From an uncultured Porphyromonadaceae bacterium (GTDB lineage Bacteria; Bacteroidota; Bacteroidia; Bacteroidales; Muribaculaceae): a DNA stretch of 15,520 nucleotides. The notes beneath the pieces are model-generated. The model worked only from the letters and a program-made list of their open reading frames with translations, had not been told where the DNA came from and made no database searches. Below are positions 6,282-14,722 of this stretch, piece after piece (within the stretch, counting starts at the first letter, position 1; the number at the start of each line of letters is the position of its first letter). The stretch spans positions 1 to 15,520 of the forward strand of contig CABRZA010000050.1 of assembly GCA_902475285.1 (NCBI GenBank), given 5' to 3'. The position numbers and the translations under genes are program-made.

Positions 6282-7095
6282 GACTTTCAGCTTTATGGAG
6301 TACGGCGAAACCTTCCTCGCGCCCCGCTGTGACGAGCTCGGGATAGTGCGCGTCCGAATTGACGAGTATGGTCACCCCGGCGTCGACAAGCCGAGACACC
6401 AGGCCCGCCTCGGGGAAGAAGCGCCCGTGGCGGTCGTACGCCTTGGTATTGAGCTCAACAGCCACGCCGCTGCTTATTATCGCGTCGATGAGGGCGTCAA
6501 GGCGCGAGGTATAGAACGTCGACTCCGTAGTACCCGGCCGGAAGTGCTCGGCGTTGAGGCCTATCTTGTCGAAATGGCCTATGATGTCGAAGCCTCCCGC
6601 CTCAACCATGGCCGTCGACTGGGCGAAAAAAGTATCCACGATATAGTCCATGTCGTCGTCGAACTTTTCGTGAAGACGCCTCCCGAAAGTCTCGAAATTG
6701 CCGTCGATATCCACATACTCACCCTTTTGAGTGGGTATGAAGTGCACCGAACCTATCATATAGTCCAGCGGCAGCCCCCGGAAGTAATCGCTGGCTGGCC
6801 CCCAATGCGGCCCGAGATAGTCCACTTCCATCGACGCATAGAAGCGGCACGCCGCCAGCTCGGGCAGCGACTCTATCCGCCGGTATTCGTCCAGATAGAC
6901 GGGCACATCTTCCGCCCGCATGTTGCACGGCGACGCGATGGGTATGGGGCTGTGAGGCGAAAAGCCGTAGTGCCGCATACCGGCGGCAACGGCAGCACGC
7001 GCCATGGTCTCCATGGGCGCGTGCCCGTCGCAAAATTGTGTATGACTGTGGAAATTGTATTGGTGTGTTTCGGAAGCAATACTCTTGAAATCCAT
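6274..7095 (-). CDS. PHP-family phosphatase, histidinol-phosphatase type
   Basis: This 273-aa PHP-domain hydrolase shows a complete set of likely metal ligands: H16 and H18 (NFHSHTQFCDGH), D23, H48 (GFSPHSP), E90 (ASMEVDYLG), H118 (GSVHFIP), H174 (IIGHFDKIG), D248 and H250 (NSDAHYP). This pattern and length match the HisJ/HisK family, which hydrolyses L-histidinol phosphate to histidinol in histidine synthesis. No other his gene is nearby, so another phosphomonoester substrate is possible. I chose ATG 7095, which leaves 16 bp after the cstA stop; the longer in-frame start at 7152 would overlap cstA and add residues unlike the family N-terminus. Its last 8 bases overlap the U32-family gene. 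Confidence 0.88.
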   Translation of the reverse strand: MDFKSIASETHQYNFHSHTQFCDGHAPMETMARAAVAAGMRHYGFSPHSPIPIASPCNMRAEDVPVYLDEYRRIESLPELAACRFYASMEVDYLGPHWGPASDYFRGLPLDYMIGSVHFIPTQKGEYVDIDGNFETFGRRLHEKFDDDMDYIVDTFFAQSTAMVEAGGFDIIGHFDKIGLNAEHFRPGTTESTFYTSRLDALIDAIISSGVAVELNTKAYDRHGRFFPEAGLVSRLVDAGVTILVNSDAHYPELVTAGREEGFAVLHKAESHG

Positions 7096-7111
7096 AGATG
7101 CGAAGGGTTGG

Positions 7112-8566
7112 TCAATATGCCACGTCGTGGATGAGGCGACCGCTGCGCACAAGCATGCGGTAGCGCACGAAGAGCGCCAGGCACACGGCGTCGGCGCCTG
7201 CGGCTATGGCCATGGCTGCCGGCAGCGACAGCCCGAAGCCCTCGGGCGACGGTGCCGTGAAGAGGTAGCTCACCACAACAGTGGTCATGAACAGAGCCGG
7301 CACAAGGCATATCACGTATGCCTTGCCGTGGCGCGAGAGATACACCGTTGCAGCCCAGAGCGTGAACACGGCAAGCGTCTGGTTCGACCACGCGAAGTAG
7401 CGCCAGAGCACCGCATAGTCGAGCTGCATCAGTATGAAGGTCACTGCAAAAATCGGGAGCGACACAAGCAGGCGCTTCACAAGCCCGCTCTGCGACACAC
7501 CCAAGAAGTCGGCCACTATCAGGCGCGCCGAGCGCAGGGCGGTGTCGCCCGTGGTGATGGGTGCCGCTACCACGCCGAGAATGGCGAGGATGCCGCCGAA
7601 GGTGCCCAGCCAGCCCACCGACACATCGCGCACGAGCGAGGCCGACGTGCCGCCGTTGGCCATGTATTCGTTGAGCTCGGCGTAGCCGCCGGTGAAGGTT
7701 ATTGCGGCCGCGGCCCATATCAGGGCCACGATACCCTCGGCAACCATCGCCCCGTAGAACACCGGACGCGCCAGACGTTCGTTTTGCAGACAGCGCGCCA
7801 TCATGGGCGACTGCGTGGCATGGAAGCCCGAGATGGCGCCGCAGGCTATGCTCACGCACATCATCGGGAAGATGGGGTGCGTGTCGGGCTGCGGATGCCG
7901 CGACGCAAGGCCCTCGGCAAAGCCGTCGGGTATGGTGTGGCCGCCGAAGAGGAGTGCCCCTAAGAGGCCCAACGCCATGAAGAGTAGCGCGAAGCCGAAC
8001 ACGGGGTAGAAGCGCCCTATCAGCTTGTCGATGGGCAGAAGTGTGGCGCAAATATAGTATATGAAGATAACGCCTATCCAGAAAGTGGTGCTCGCCCACT
8101 CGGGCGTCATGCCTGCCACAAGGTCGGCGGGGTTGATTACGAACACCGCGCCTACAAGAATGAGCAGCACAACCGAGAACACGCGCATAACCTGCTTGAC
8201 AACAGGACCGAGCTCACGCCCGACGAGCTCGGGCAGAGAGTCGCCGCCGGAGCGCACCGACATCATGGCCGATATGAAATCGTGCACAGCGCCACCGAAG
8301 ATGGTGCCGGCAACAATCCATATGAACGCCGCCGGGCCGAACATCACGCCCATGATGGCGCCGAAAATCGGGCCCAGGCCGGCGATGTTCAGAAATTGGA
8401 TGAGGAACACCTTCCACACCGGCATCTCTATATAGTCGATGCCGTCGGCGCGCGTCTGCGCCGGCATGGGGCGCTGAGGGTCGATGCCGAAAATCCTGGC
8501 GGCAAGGGCGCCGTACACCACGTACCCCGCCACCAGTACCAGGAGAGAAATCAGCAGTGAGATCAT
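7112..8566 (-). CDS. cstA: CstA-family carbon-starvation / pyruvate or peptide transporter (short form)
   Basis: This 484-aa polytopic membrane protein begins with a hydrophobic segment at ISLLISLLVLVAGYVVYG. It contains the CstA signatures IAGLGPIFGAIMG, AGTIFGGAVHDFISAM and APITTGDTALRSARL, plus about a dozen further membrane spans. E. coli CstA is about 700 aa; Bacteroidota commonly have a version of about 480 aa lacking the C-terminal part, and this one matches it. Family members import peptides or pyruvate, especially under nutrient limitation. The start at ATG 8566 overlaps the floA stop by four bases (ATGA). The longer upstream frame is just floA read out of phase. Tight coupling to floA suggests co-synthesis. 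Confidence 0.93.
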   Translation of the reverse strand: MISLLISLLVLVAGYVVYGALAARIFGIDPQRPMPAQTRADGIDYIEMPVWKVFLIQFLNIAGLGPIFGAIMGVMFGPAAFIWIVAGTIFGGAVHDFISAMMSVRSGGDSLPELVGRELGPVVKQVMRVFSVVLLILVGAVFVINPADLVAGMTPEWASTTFWIGVIFIYYICATLLPIDKLIGRFYPVFGFALLFMALGLLGALLFGGHTIPDGFAEGLASRHPQPDTHPIFPMMCVSIACGAISGFHATQSPMMARCLQNERLARPVFYGAMVAEGIVALIWAAAAITFTGGYAELNEYMANGGTSASLVRDVSVGWLGTFGGILAILGVVAAPITTGDTALRSARLIVADFLGVSQSGLVKRLLVSLPIFAVTFILMQLDYAVLWRYFAWSNQTLAVFTLWAATVYLSRHGKAYVICLVPALFMTTVVVSYLFTAPSPEGFGLSLPAAMAIAAGADAVCLALFVRYRMLVRSGRLIHDVAY

Positions 8567-9546
8567 TGATGTATCTCCGGTGTCGATGTGGAGCTTTGAC
8601 CAAGAGTCTGGCGCATGGAGGTGTCGGCCTCCATGTTCTTCATGCGGTAGTAGTCCATGATGCCGAGGTTGCCGCTGAGGAACGCCTGGGCCATGGCCTT
8701 GGGCAGCTCGCACTCGGCCTCGATTACCTTGGCGCGGGCCTCCTGGGCAAGGGCCTTCATCTCCTGCTCGCGGGCGATGGCCATGGCGCGACGCTCTTCG
8801 GCCTTGGCCTGGGCGATGTTCTTGTCGGCCTGCGCCTGGTCGATTTGCAGTGCGGCGCCGATGTTGCGGCCTATGTCGATGTCGGCGATGTCGATTGAGA
8901 GTATCTCGAAGGCGGTGCCGCTGTCAAGACCCTTGCGAAGTACGAGCTTCGATATGCTGTCGGGATTTTCGAGCACCTGCTTGTGGCTTTCCGACGAACC
9001 GATCGACGATACTATACCCTCGCCCACACGCGCGAGCACGGTATCCTCGCCTGCGCCGCCCACGAGCTGGCGTATGTTGGCGCGGACGGTCACACGCGCC
9101 TTGGCTATGAGCTGGATTCCGTCCTTGGCAACGGCGGTGACAGGTGGTGTGTCGATCACCTTGGGATTGACGCTCATCTGAACGGCCTGGAACACGTCGC
9201 GGCCCGCGAGGTCGATGGCGGTGGCCATCTTGAAGCCGAGGTCGATGTTGGCCTTCGAAGCCGACACCAGGGCGTGCACCACGCGCTCCACATTGCCGCC
9301 GGCGAGGTAGTGGGCCTCGAGGTCGTCGCGTGTCACGTCGTGGAGGCCGGCCTTGTGCGCCTCGATGAGGGCCCGCACTATCACGCTCGCCGGTACCTGG
9401 CGTATGCGCATGAGCACGAGTTGGAGAAGCGATATTTTCACGCCGCTCACCCGTGCGGATATCCACAGGAAGAAGGGGCAGTAGTAGAAGAACACTACCA
9501 GCAGGATAAGCCCCAGTACGATGAAGAGAATTACGGTAAGTTTCAT
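8563..9546 (-). CDS. floA: Flotillin-like protein FloA (SPFH family)
   Basis: This 327-aa protein has the FloA (YqfA-type) layout. A hydrophobic hairpin at about residues 4-30 anchors it in the membrane. An SPFH region follows with family phrases such as NPKVIDTPPVTAVAKDGIQL, ARVTVRANIRQLVGGAGE and VGEGIVSSIGSS, and then an Ala/Glu-rich coiled coil (about 235-290) with QIDQAQADKNIAQAKAEERR. FloA oligomers organise functional membrane microdomains and influence membrane protein assembly and fluidity in bacteria. The gene lies 25 bp downstream of the TPR/PD40 gene and overlaps cstA by 4 bp, so the transporter is a plausible client, though that is inferred. Start at ATG 9546. Confidence 0.94.
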   Translation of the reverse strand: MKLTVILFIVLGLILLVVFFYYCPFFLWISARVSGVKISLLQLVLMRIRQVPASVIVRALIEAHKAGLHDVTRDDLEAHYLAGGNVERVVHALVSASKANIDLGFKMATAIDLAGRDVFQAVQMSVNPKVIDTPPVTAVAKDGIQLIAKARVTVRANIRQLVGGAGEDTVLARVGEGIVSSIGSSESHKQVLENPDSISKLVLRKGLDSGTAFEILSIDIADIDIGRNIGAALQIDQAQADKNIAQAKAEERRAMAIAREQEMKALAQEARAKVIEAECELPKAMAQAFLSGNLGIMDYYRMKNMEADTSMRQTLGQSSTSTPEIHQ

Positions 9547-9571
9547 ATTAAGAATGGATTAGATTTAATAT

Positions 9572-11020
9572 CTATCGCCGGGCGGCTTCGAGGCGCACGG
9601 CCTTGTTGCGCGCCTCGGCCACGGCACGCCGCAGGCGCGGCAGCTGCTCCTCGGCCTCGAGTATGGCGCCGGCCGTCGTGCGCTCGCCACGCCGGTAGCG
9701 CTCGCGCAACTCGTCGAGGGCCGCAAGCTGCTTGTTGAGAGCCATTTCGGCGGCAAGAGCCTCGAGCATGGCGCTCCGCGCACCCTGGTTCTTGAATTGG
9801 CTGAGCGACGTATACACCGCGCCGTTGCCCATATCGAGGGCAAAGCGCCGCGGAGAGTTGGCCGCGTCGGTGGCATCGTCGGCATCGGGCAGCCGGCGCG
9901 TGAGCTCGGCGGCGCCGTCGGCATACTCGCGACGCGTGAGCGAGATGTCGCTCAGCCGTGCCAGCTGACGCAGGTTCTCGTCGCCCGCAGGCACATTGAC
10001 GCGCACCGCCGACGGCACGAAGACATATATCGTCACCTTGCCGGGAATTTGGTTGCGGTCGGTGGCCCACCACCCCAGGCCCGATGTCTCGTCGATGGCA
10101 AGGAGATAGTCGTTGTAGGGCGAATTGTAGGGCATCCCCACATTCTGCGGCACGAAGAATGCGTCGTCGCCTTCCTCGGCGGCATCGTTGCGCCGAGTCA
10201 TGAAGATGTCGTAACCCCCGAGGCTGTTCTCGCCGTTGTTGGCGAAATACAGCGTCACGCCGTCGGGCATCAGGAAGGGATACAGAGCGCTGCCCCCCTC
10301 GCTCAGATTGTCGCCCAGGGCCTTGGTATGGTCGAGGGTGCCGTCGTCGAGTATGTCGGCGCCGTAGAGCGCGAACACACCCGCGGTGTCGGAGGCTGCC
10401 CACAGAAGCTCGCTGCGGTTCTGCGGCATGTAGGCGGCCGAGAGCTCGCTGTCGAGGCTGCCTGCACCCGCACGTTGCACGGCCTCGGGAGGCAGTATGC
10501 GCCCGGCGGCCGAACTCAGGCGGTAGTGGGTGAAGAAGTCGGCGGAGTCGACCGTAAGGCTGTCGAGCACCTCTATGCTCTCCACGCGTTCGAGCATGTT
10601 GCGCATTGTCAGCGCTCGGCGGCTGAGCTCGGCATGGCTGTCGGGCACGCTCTTGCGCGCCTTCTTCAAGGCCGCGCTCCACGCGTCGAGGCTCTCCGAG
10701 GCATCGTCGGCACGATAGTCCGAAAGGGCTATCTCGGCCAGCATACGGTGGGCGTCGGCCACACCGCGGCCTGCCGCAACCTTGAGCGGTGCCTCGGCCT
10801 CGGCATTGTCGCCCATGGCATAGAGCGAAGCCCCGAGGTAGTAGTTCACGTTGCCGTTGCGAGGCGACCTACGCACCAGAGTGCGCAGTTTCTCAACCGC
10901 CGCGGCGTAGTCGCCATCGCGGTAGAGTCGCTTGGCCTCGTCGATGGGAGCCGCCAGTGCCGACGACCCAAGCACAAGAGCCAAAGCCGCTATATATATT
11001 TTTGCTGTCTTAAAAGCCAT
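9572..11020 (-). CDS. Exported TPR and PD40-like repeat protein, function unknown
   Basis: This 482-aa protein starts with a signal peptide (residues 1-23, hydrophobic core YIAALALVLGSSALA) with no lipobox cysteine, so it should be periplasmic. Residues about 26-180 look like TPR helices (EAKRLYRDGDYAAAVEKLRTL, then YYLGASLYAMGDNAEAEAPL). Residues about 215-345 contain beta-propeller-like blades (DGVTLYFANNGENSLGGYDIFMT, then ETSGLGWWATDRNQIPGK). The last 100 residues are probably a coiled coil rich in Arg, Ala and Glu. Related TPR/PD40 proteins in Bacteroidota occur in cell-envelope assemblies, but I cannot assign one. The start at ATG 11020 is fixed by the signal peptide and by a promoter whose start site falls about 10 nt upstream. 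It leads the operon with floA, cstA, the PHP phosphatase and the U32 gene. Confidence 0.85.
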   Translation of the reverse strand: MAFKTAKIYIAALALVLGSSALAAPIDEAKRLYRDGDYAAAVEKLRTLVRRSPRNGNVNYYLGASLYAMGDNAEAEAPLKVAAGRGVADAHRMLAEIALSDYRADDASESLDAWSAALKKARKSVPDSHAELSRRALTMRNMLERVESIEVLDSLTVDSADFFTHYRLSSAAGRILPPEAVQRAGAGSLDSELSAAYMPQNRSELLWAASDTAGVFALYGADILDDGTLDHTKALGDNLSEGGSALYPFLMPDGVTLYFANNGENSLGGYDIFMTRRNDAAEEGDDAFFVPQNVGMPYNSPYNDYLLAIDETSGLGWWATDRNQIPGKVTIYVFVPSAVRVNVPAGDENLRQLARLSDISLTRREYADGAAELTRRLPDADDATDAANSPRRFALDMGNGAVYTSLSQFKNQGARSAMLEALAAEMALNKQLAALDELRERYRRGERTTAGAILEAEEQLPRLRRAVAEARNKAVRLEAARR

Positions 11021-11036
11021 ATTCACAAGTTTACCG

Positions 11037-11067
11037 CAAAAATACAAAAAACTCCCGTCGCCACAAA
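11037..11067 (-). promoter_or_regulatory. Promoter of the TPR/PD40-floA-cstA operon
   Basis: On the minus strand a perfect -7 box, TATTTTTG, lies at 11044-11037. A TTTG -33 element lies at 11067-11064 with a 19-bp spacer. The start site should fall near 11030, giving a leader of only about 10 nt. This is the only good promoter I see for the five genes down to 4440. Confidence 0.85.
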
Positions 11068-11097
11068 ATTTTTCATTACAATCCCCCATCTACTTGA

Positions 11098-12753
11098 CTA
11101 CACTGTTTCGGGGAGGTTGTCGGGGTCGATGTCGGGCACGTTGAAGAGGCCGAGGCTGCCCTTGTAGGGTATGGGCTCCTTGAACATTTTGGCGTTGCGG
11201 AGCAGCCATTTCCATTCCGAACCCTTTCCTTCGCCGGCCCATACACTGTCCGACTCGCGCGTGAAGCCGTAGACTTCGACGTAGCCCACAATACATCCTC
11301 GGGGCAATTCGGGGAGTTCGTGGCCTATGATATCCTCTGCCTCGTCCTGAGCATAGCGGTCTACCTTTGCTCCGGTATGGATGAGGATACGGCCGGGAGC
11401 CTCTTCGGCTCGCCAGGAGCGATTCTCCACGTCTTTAATGCCCATGCATATGAGCGATGCCCAGGGCTGTTGTACTGATAAGCATTTCATAACTTTCTTA
11501 GATTTTAGTATTACAATCTGTTTCAATTGCGCGTCGTAGCTCATCGGCACCCCTTGGATTATGCCGGTTACGGCCTGCTCGATGATGCGGAAGGGCACGA
11601 TAAACCACTCCTTGGGGCGGTGCCCGTCGACGGAGACCTGAAGCTGCACGGCGGCGAACAGCCGGTGGATGAGGGCCTCGAAGGTCGACGATTTCACGTT
11701 GTAGACCTTCCATGTGGCCACCACTTCGACGTCGGCGCAGAGATATGTGGGCTCCTGGCGGGCGTTGGCTATGCGGCTCTCTACCGTGGTGACGGTGAAA
11801 CCTATCTTGTAGAGGTCCTTGATGGCCGCGATTTCCGGCCGTGTCGATTTGGACCGCAGCACATAGATGGTGCCGCTCTCCACATCGCCCTCGACCACCG
11901 TGAAGCTGCGCTCGAGCTCGGCGGAGGCCTCGTCGTCGGCAGCCACTACACTGTATCCATCCACTCTGAGGTTCTTGGTGATGGTGCGGTATTTGATGTC
12001 GGCCTCAGAGCCGTTTTCGTATACCACCAGTGTGCGGCCGTCGAAACGCTCCCCCCGACGCCGGCGGTCGGCTTCCATGGCGGCAAGATAGCCTATCACG
12101 CCCTGCTCCACGAAGTAGCGGCCGACTTTCAGATTCGTTTCGCTGAATTTCACCAGGCGATAGCGGCCTTCTTTGAGGCCCTGCTGGATGTCGCGGAAGC
12201 CCTCGGCGTACTTGTCGAAGTCCTCGCATGGGCGGTGCTTGCCCACATACTCAGCCTCCCGGCGCTCCTCGAGGCGCCGACGCATATAGTCGGGCACGTC
12301 GAAGATGCCGAGGTCGTCGCCCGCGCCCACGTCGGCAAGCAGGGGGTCGTTGAGTATCGACTCGAGCATCTCTTCTTCTGTTGGCTCGCGGCCGTAGTCC
12401 ACGGCGGGTTCCTCGGCGGTTTTAGTTACAGCAGCCTCGGTGGACGCACCATGGCGCGTCCCTGCTGCATTGGATGATGCGGTATCGTCGGGGGCAGGCA
12501 GGATGCCGAGTTCGTCGTACGGGCGGCAGCGCTCTATGTTTTCAGGCTTCAACACGCACTTCCAGCGGTGGTAGAGCGTGCGTTCGGCAGGCGTGTCTTC
12601 GGGAAGGCGACCGTGGGCTTCGCGAAAATCCTGAACTTCCTGAAAGGCCGCAACAAGGCGGTCGGCCGACGTGGGACGCCGGCGGGGAGCCTTGACGTCG
12701 GCAAGCAGCGGATCCTCGAGAAGTTCGGACATTACTTTATCAAAATCAAACAT
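11098..12753 (-). CDS. GIY-YIG (T5orf172-like) nuclease fused to a C-terminal ASCH domain
   Basis: This 551-aa protein has three parts. Residues 1-160 are acidic, partly low-complexity, and carry DPLLADV twice (14-20 and 136-142). A region at about 170-285 (RPCEDFDKYAEGF, then YRLVKFSETNLKVG) leads into a GIY-YIG-type nuclease domain at about 294-385: IYVL at 296-299, LYKIG at 314-318, likely catalytic R327, metal-binding candidate E359 (TFEALIHRLF) and KEWF at 381-384. From residue 422 there is a complete ASCH domain (LSVQQPWASLI, IKDVENRSW, GRILIHTG, GYVEVYGF). GIY-YIG enzymes cut DNA; ASCH domains have a PUA-like fold thought to bind RNA or modified nucleotides. The start overlaps the helicase stop by 8 bp. 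An AT-rich stretch marks the junction before residue 422. A role in restriction is inferred. Confidence 0.88.
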   Translation of the reverse strand: MFDFDKVMSELLEDPLLADVKAPRRRPTSADRLVAAFQEVQDFREAHGRLPEDTPAERTLYHRWKCVLKPENIERCRPYDELGILPAPDDTASSNAAGTRHGASTEAAVTKTAEEPAVDYGREPTEEEMLESILNDPLLADVGAGDDLGIFDVPDYMRRRLEERREAEYVGKHRPCEDFDKYAEGFRDIQQGLKEGRYRLVKFSETNLKVGRYFVEQGVIGYLAAMEADRRRRGERFDGRTLVVYENGSEADIKYRTITKNLRVDGYSVVAADDEASAELERSFTVVEGDVESGTIYVLRSKSTRPEIAAIKDLYKIGFTVTTVESRIANARQEPTYLCADVEVVATWKVYNVKSSTFEALIHRLFAAVQLQVSVDGHRPKEWFIVPFRIIEQAVTGIIQGVPMSYDAQLKQIVILKSKKVMKCLSVQQPWASLICMGIKDVENRSWRAEEAPGRILIHTGAKVDRYAQDEAEDIIGHELPELPRGCIVGYVEVYGFTRESDSVWAGEGKGSEWKWLLRNAKMFKEPIPYKGSLGLFNVPDIDPDNLPETV

Positions 12754-14722
12754 GTTGCTGTCTCAATAAATTTCGCTTGTACTCCTTGACTTTCTCAATG
12801 GCCATTGCAAGACGACGTGCCAGAGGGTCGCCGTCGGTGATTTCAGGCGCCAACTTGCCCGGATGCTCCGCACGCCATGCGCCGATATACTTATGCATGA
12901 TGAAGGCTGCTTCCTGAATATCCATTTTCTCCGAACGCCCGTCTTCGATGGCATACTGGATGGTGCGCAGCACTTCGGTCGTGAGCGACTTGCTCACCAC
13001 CTCGTAGGCACGCTGGAAGGGGTTGATGCTGCCTATAAGATTGATGTCGAGGTCGTTGAGGTTTACCATCTTGTTGGCCAGGCGGATGAAGCGGTCGCCG
13101 GAGTCGTCGACGGTCACCGGCTCGCCCTGCGTGGCTATGGTGAGCACGGTGTGCTTGGCCACGGCGTCGACTTCCTCGTCGGTGAGGTCGGGGTAGGTTT
13201 CGCGCACTATCTTGGGGATGTAGACCTCGGTAATCATCTCGGCCATGCCCTCGCCTATTATGGCCTCGCGTATGTTCTTGTCCGACAGCGTGGTGGCCAC
13301 GAGGGTGTCGAGGTCGTTCTCGACTATGGCGCGAGTCTTGTCGTTGAGCGGCGGAAGGCCCTTCACCTCTATCTCATGGTCCTCGGCGCCCCCCTTGTTC
13401 TTGGCCGGTTTGGTGTCGTCGTCGGGCTTGGTCTTGAAGGTCCAGCGCGGCGCCATAACCTGCTCCATGAGCAGCGACGCCGAAATGGCTTTGAGAAAGT
13501 CGTTCACGGCCATCGACACATCGTCCTGCGCCGCGTCGGGGCACGGTATCAGGTTGGTGAACTGGGCGTGGGTCTTGCCCTCGCAGTCGCGCGTGCACCG
13601 GCCTATAATCTGCACCACCTCGGTGAGCGACGCACGGATGCCTATCGTAATGCAGTGCTCGCACCACTCCCAGTCGAAGCCCTCCTTGGCGGTGCCGAGG
13701 GCTATGAGGATGTCGAGCGAGTCGCGGCTGTTCATGCGCTGGAGGTAGGCCTGGAGGGCGTTGCGGCGCTCGGGCATATCCTCCACAAGGTCGGCCACGG
13801 TGAGCGTGCGCCCGTCGGGCGTGCGCACCTTGTAGAGATTGTTGTCGTAGTCGCGGCCCACAATATCGCCTATCATGCCTATGATTTCGGCCACCTGGTC
13901 GTGCTTGTTCATGAAGGCGCCGGTCTTGCTGTTGGGGTGCGGTATGTGTATCAGAGTCTTGCGGTGGGTGTCGAGCACCTCGGGGATGGCCGTGAGGTAG
14001 TTGCCCTGGAAGAAGCTGTAGCCTATCCCCAAGCTTTTGAGCCAGCGGTAGCCGTTGAGCTGTTGGTAGTAGTTGTAGTTGATCGAGGGCTGGAAGCGCG
14101 CCTCGTCCTCGGGGCGCATCACCGGCACGGCGTCGCCGCGGAAGTAGGAGCCGGTCATGGCAAGTATGTGCGCCGAGGTGTCGTTGAGCAGGCTGCGTAT
14201 GAGCTCGCCCAGGCGGTTGCCTTCGTCGGCCGAGCCGTGGTGGAACTCATCGATGCCGAAAAACACGTCGTCGAGCTTCCGCGGGTCGATGCCGTTGAGG
14301 GCGTTGAGGAGCGTGGCGTGGGTGCACACGAGCTTCGTGGCCGTCGGATGGTCGAGGAACTCGCGCAGGCGTGCCTTCTTGGAGCTCTCGCTGCCGGCGG
14401 CCATGCAGAGGTTCCATGCCGGCGCCACGGTCCAGTCGGTGAAGAAGCCGTAGCGCGACAGCTGGGTGTCGTTGAAGCTGCGGCCTATGTTCTGCTGCGG
14501 CACGGCAACTATCACCTTGCGCAGGCCCTGGTGGACGAGCTTGTCGAGGGCAACGAACATCATGGCGCGGCTCTTGCCCGAGGCCGGCGGTGCCTTCACA
14601 AGGAGGTGTTGGCGCTCGCGCTGGGCATAGACCATGGCCTGCATCTCGCGCATGCCCAGGGCGTCGGTGTTGCTCGACCGCCCCGTCTGGGCGTATTCTA
14701 CTTCTACGAGGTTGGTTGTCAT
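12746..14722 (-). CDS. SF2 DEAD/DEAH-like helicase or translocase of the putative restriction locus
   Basis: This 658-aa protein has the core motifs of superfamily 2 motors. A Q-motif-like REMQAMVYAQR (25-35) precedes Walker A APPASGKS (44-51, K50). Walker B is DEFHH (158-162), motif III is MTGS (189-192), motif V is GTAKEGFDW (343-351) and motif VI is QIIGRCTRD (371-379). The insert between domains (about 195-330) and the C-terminal 230 residues, which are acidic and probably helical, are unassigned. I chose ATG 14722 because residues upstream come from the heptamer-repeat DNA. It lies 230 bp after the methyltransferase and overlaps the nuclease gene by 8 bp. It could supply ATP-driven translocation for restriction, as the motor does in Type I, III and ISP enzymes; that role is inferred. 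Confidence 0.9.
   Translation of the reverse strand: MTTNLVEVEYAQTGRSSNTDALGMREMQAMVYAQRERQHLLVKAPPASGKSRAMMFVALDKLVHQGLRKVIVAVPQQNIGRSFNDTQLSRYGFFTDWTVAPAWNLCMAAGSESSKKARLREFLDHPTATKLVCTHATLLNALNGIDPRKLDDVFFGIDEFHHGSADEGNRLGELIRSLLNDTSAHILAMTGSYFRGDAVPVMRPEDEARFQPSINYNYYQQLNGYRWLKSLGIGYSFFQGNYLTAIPEVLDTHRKTLIHIPHPNSKTGAFMNKHDQVAEIIGMIGDIVGRDYDNNLYKVRTPDGRTLTVADLVEDMPERRNALQAYLQRMNSRDSLDILIALGTAKEGFDWEWCEHCITIGIRASLTEVVQIIGRCTRDCEGKTHAQFTNLIPCPDAAQDDVSMAVNDFLKAISASLLMEQVMAPRWTFKTKPDDDTKPAKNKGGAEDHEIEVKGLPPLNDKTRAIVENDLDTLVATTLSDKNIREAIIGEGMAEMITEVYIPKIVRETYPDLTDEEVDAVAKHTVLTIATQGEPVTVDDSGDRFIRLANKMVNLNDLDINLIGSINPFQRAYEVVSKSLTTEVLRTIQYAIEDGRSEKMDIQEAAFIMHKYIGAWRAEHPGKLAPEITDGDPLARRLAMAIEKVKEYKRNLLRQQHV

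Noticed and set aside
7096..7152. A longer N-terminus for the PHP phosphatase starting at 7152
   Set aside because: It would overlap the 3' end of cstA by about 40 bp, and MCAAVASSTTWHIDQ does not resemble the family start. ATG 7095 gives the expected beginning just before the HxH motif.
9797..11167. A 456-codon plus-strand open frame opposite the TPR/PD40 gene
   Set aside because: It is a codon-bias shadow. The opposite strand has a signal peptide, repeat domains and an exact promoter, while this frame runs through that promoter.
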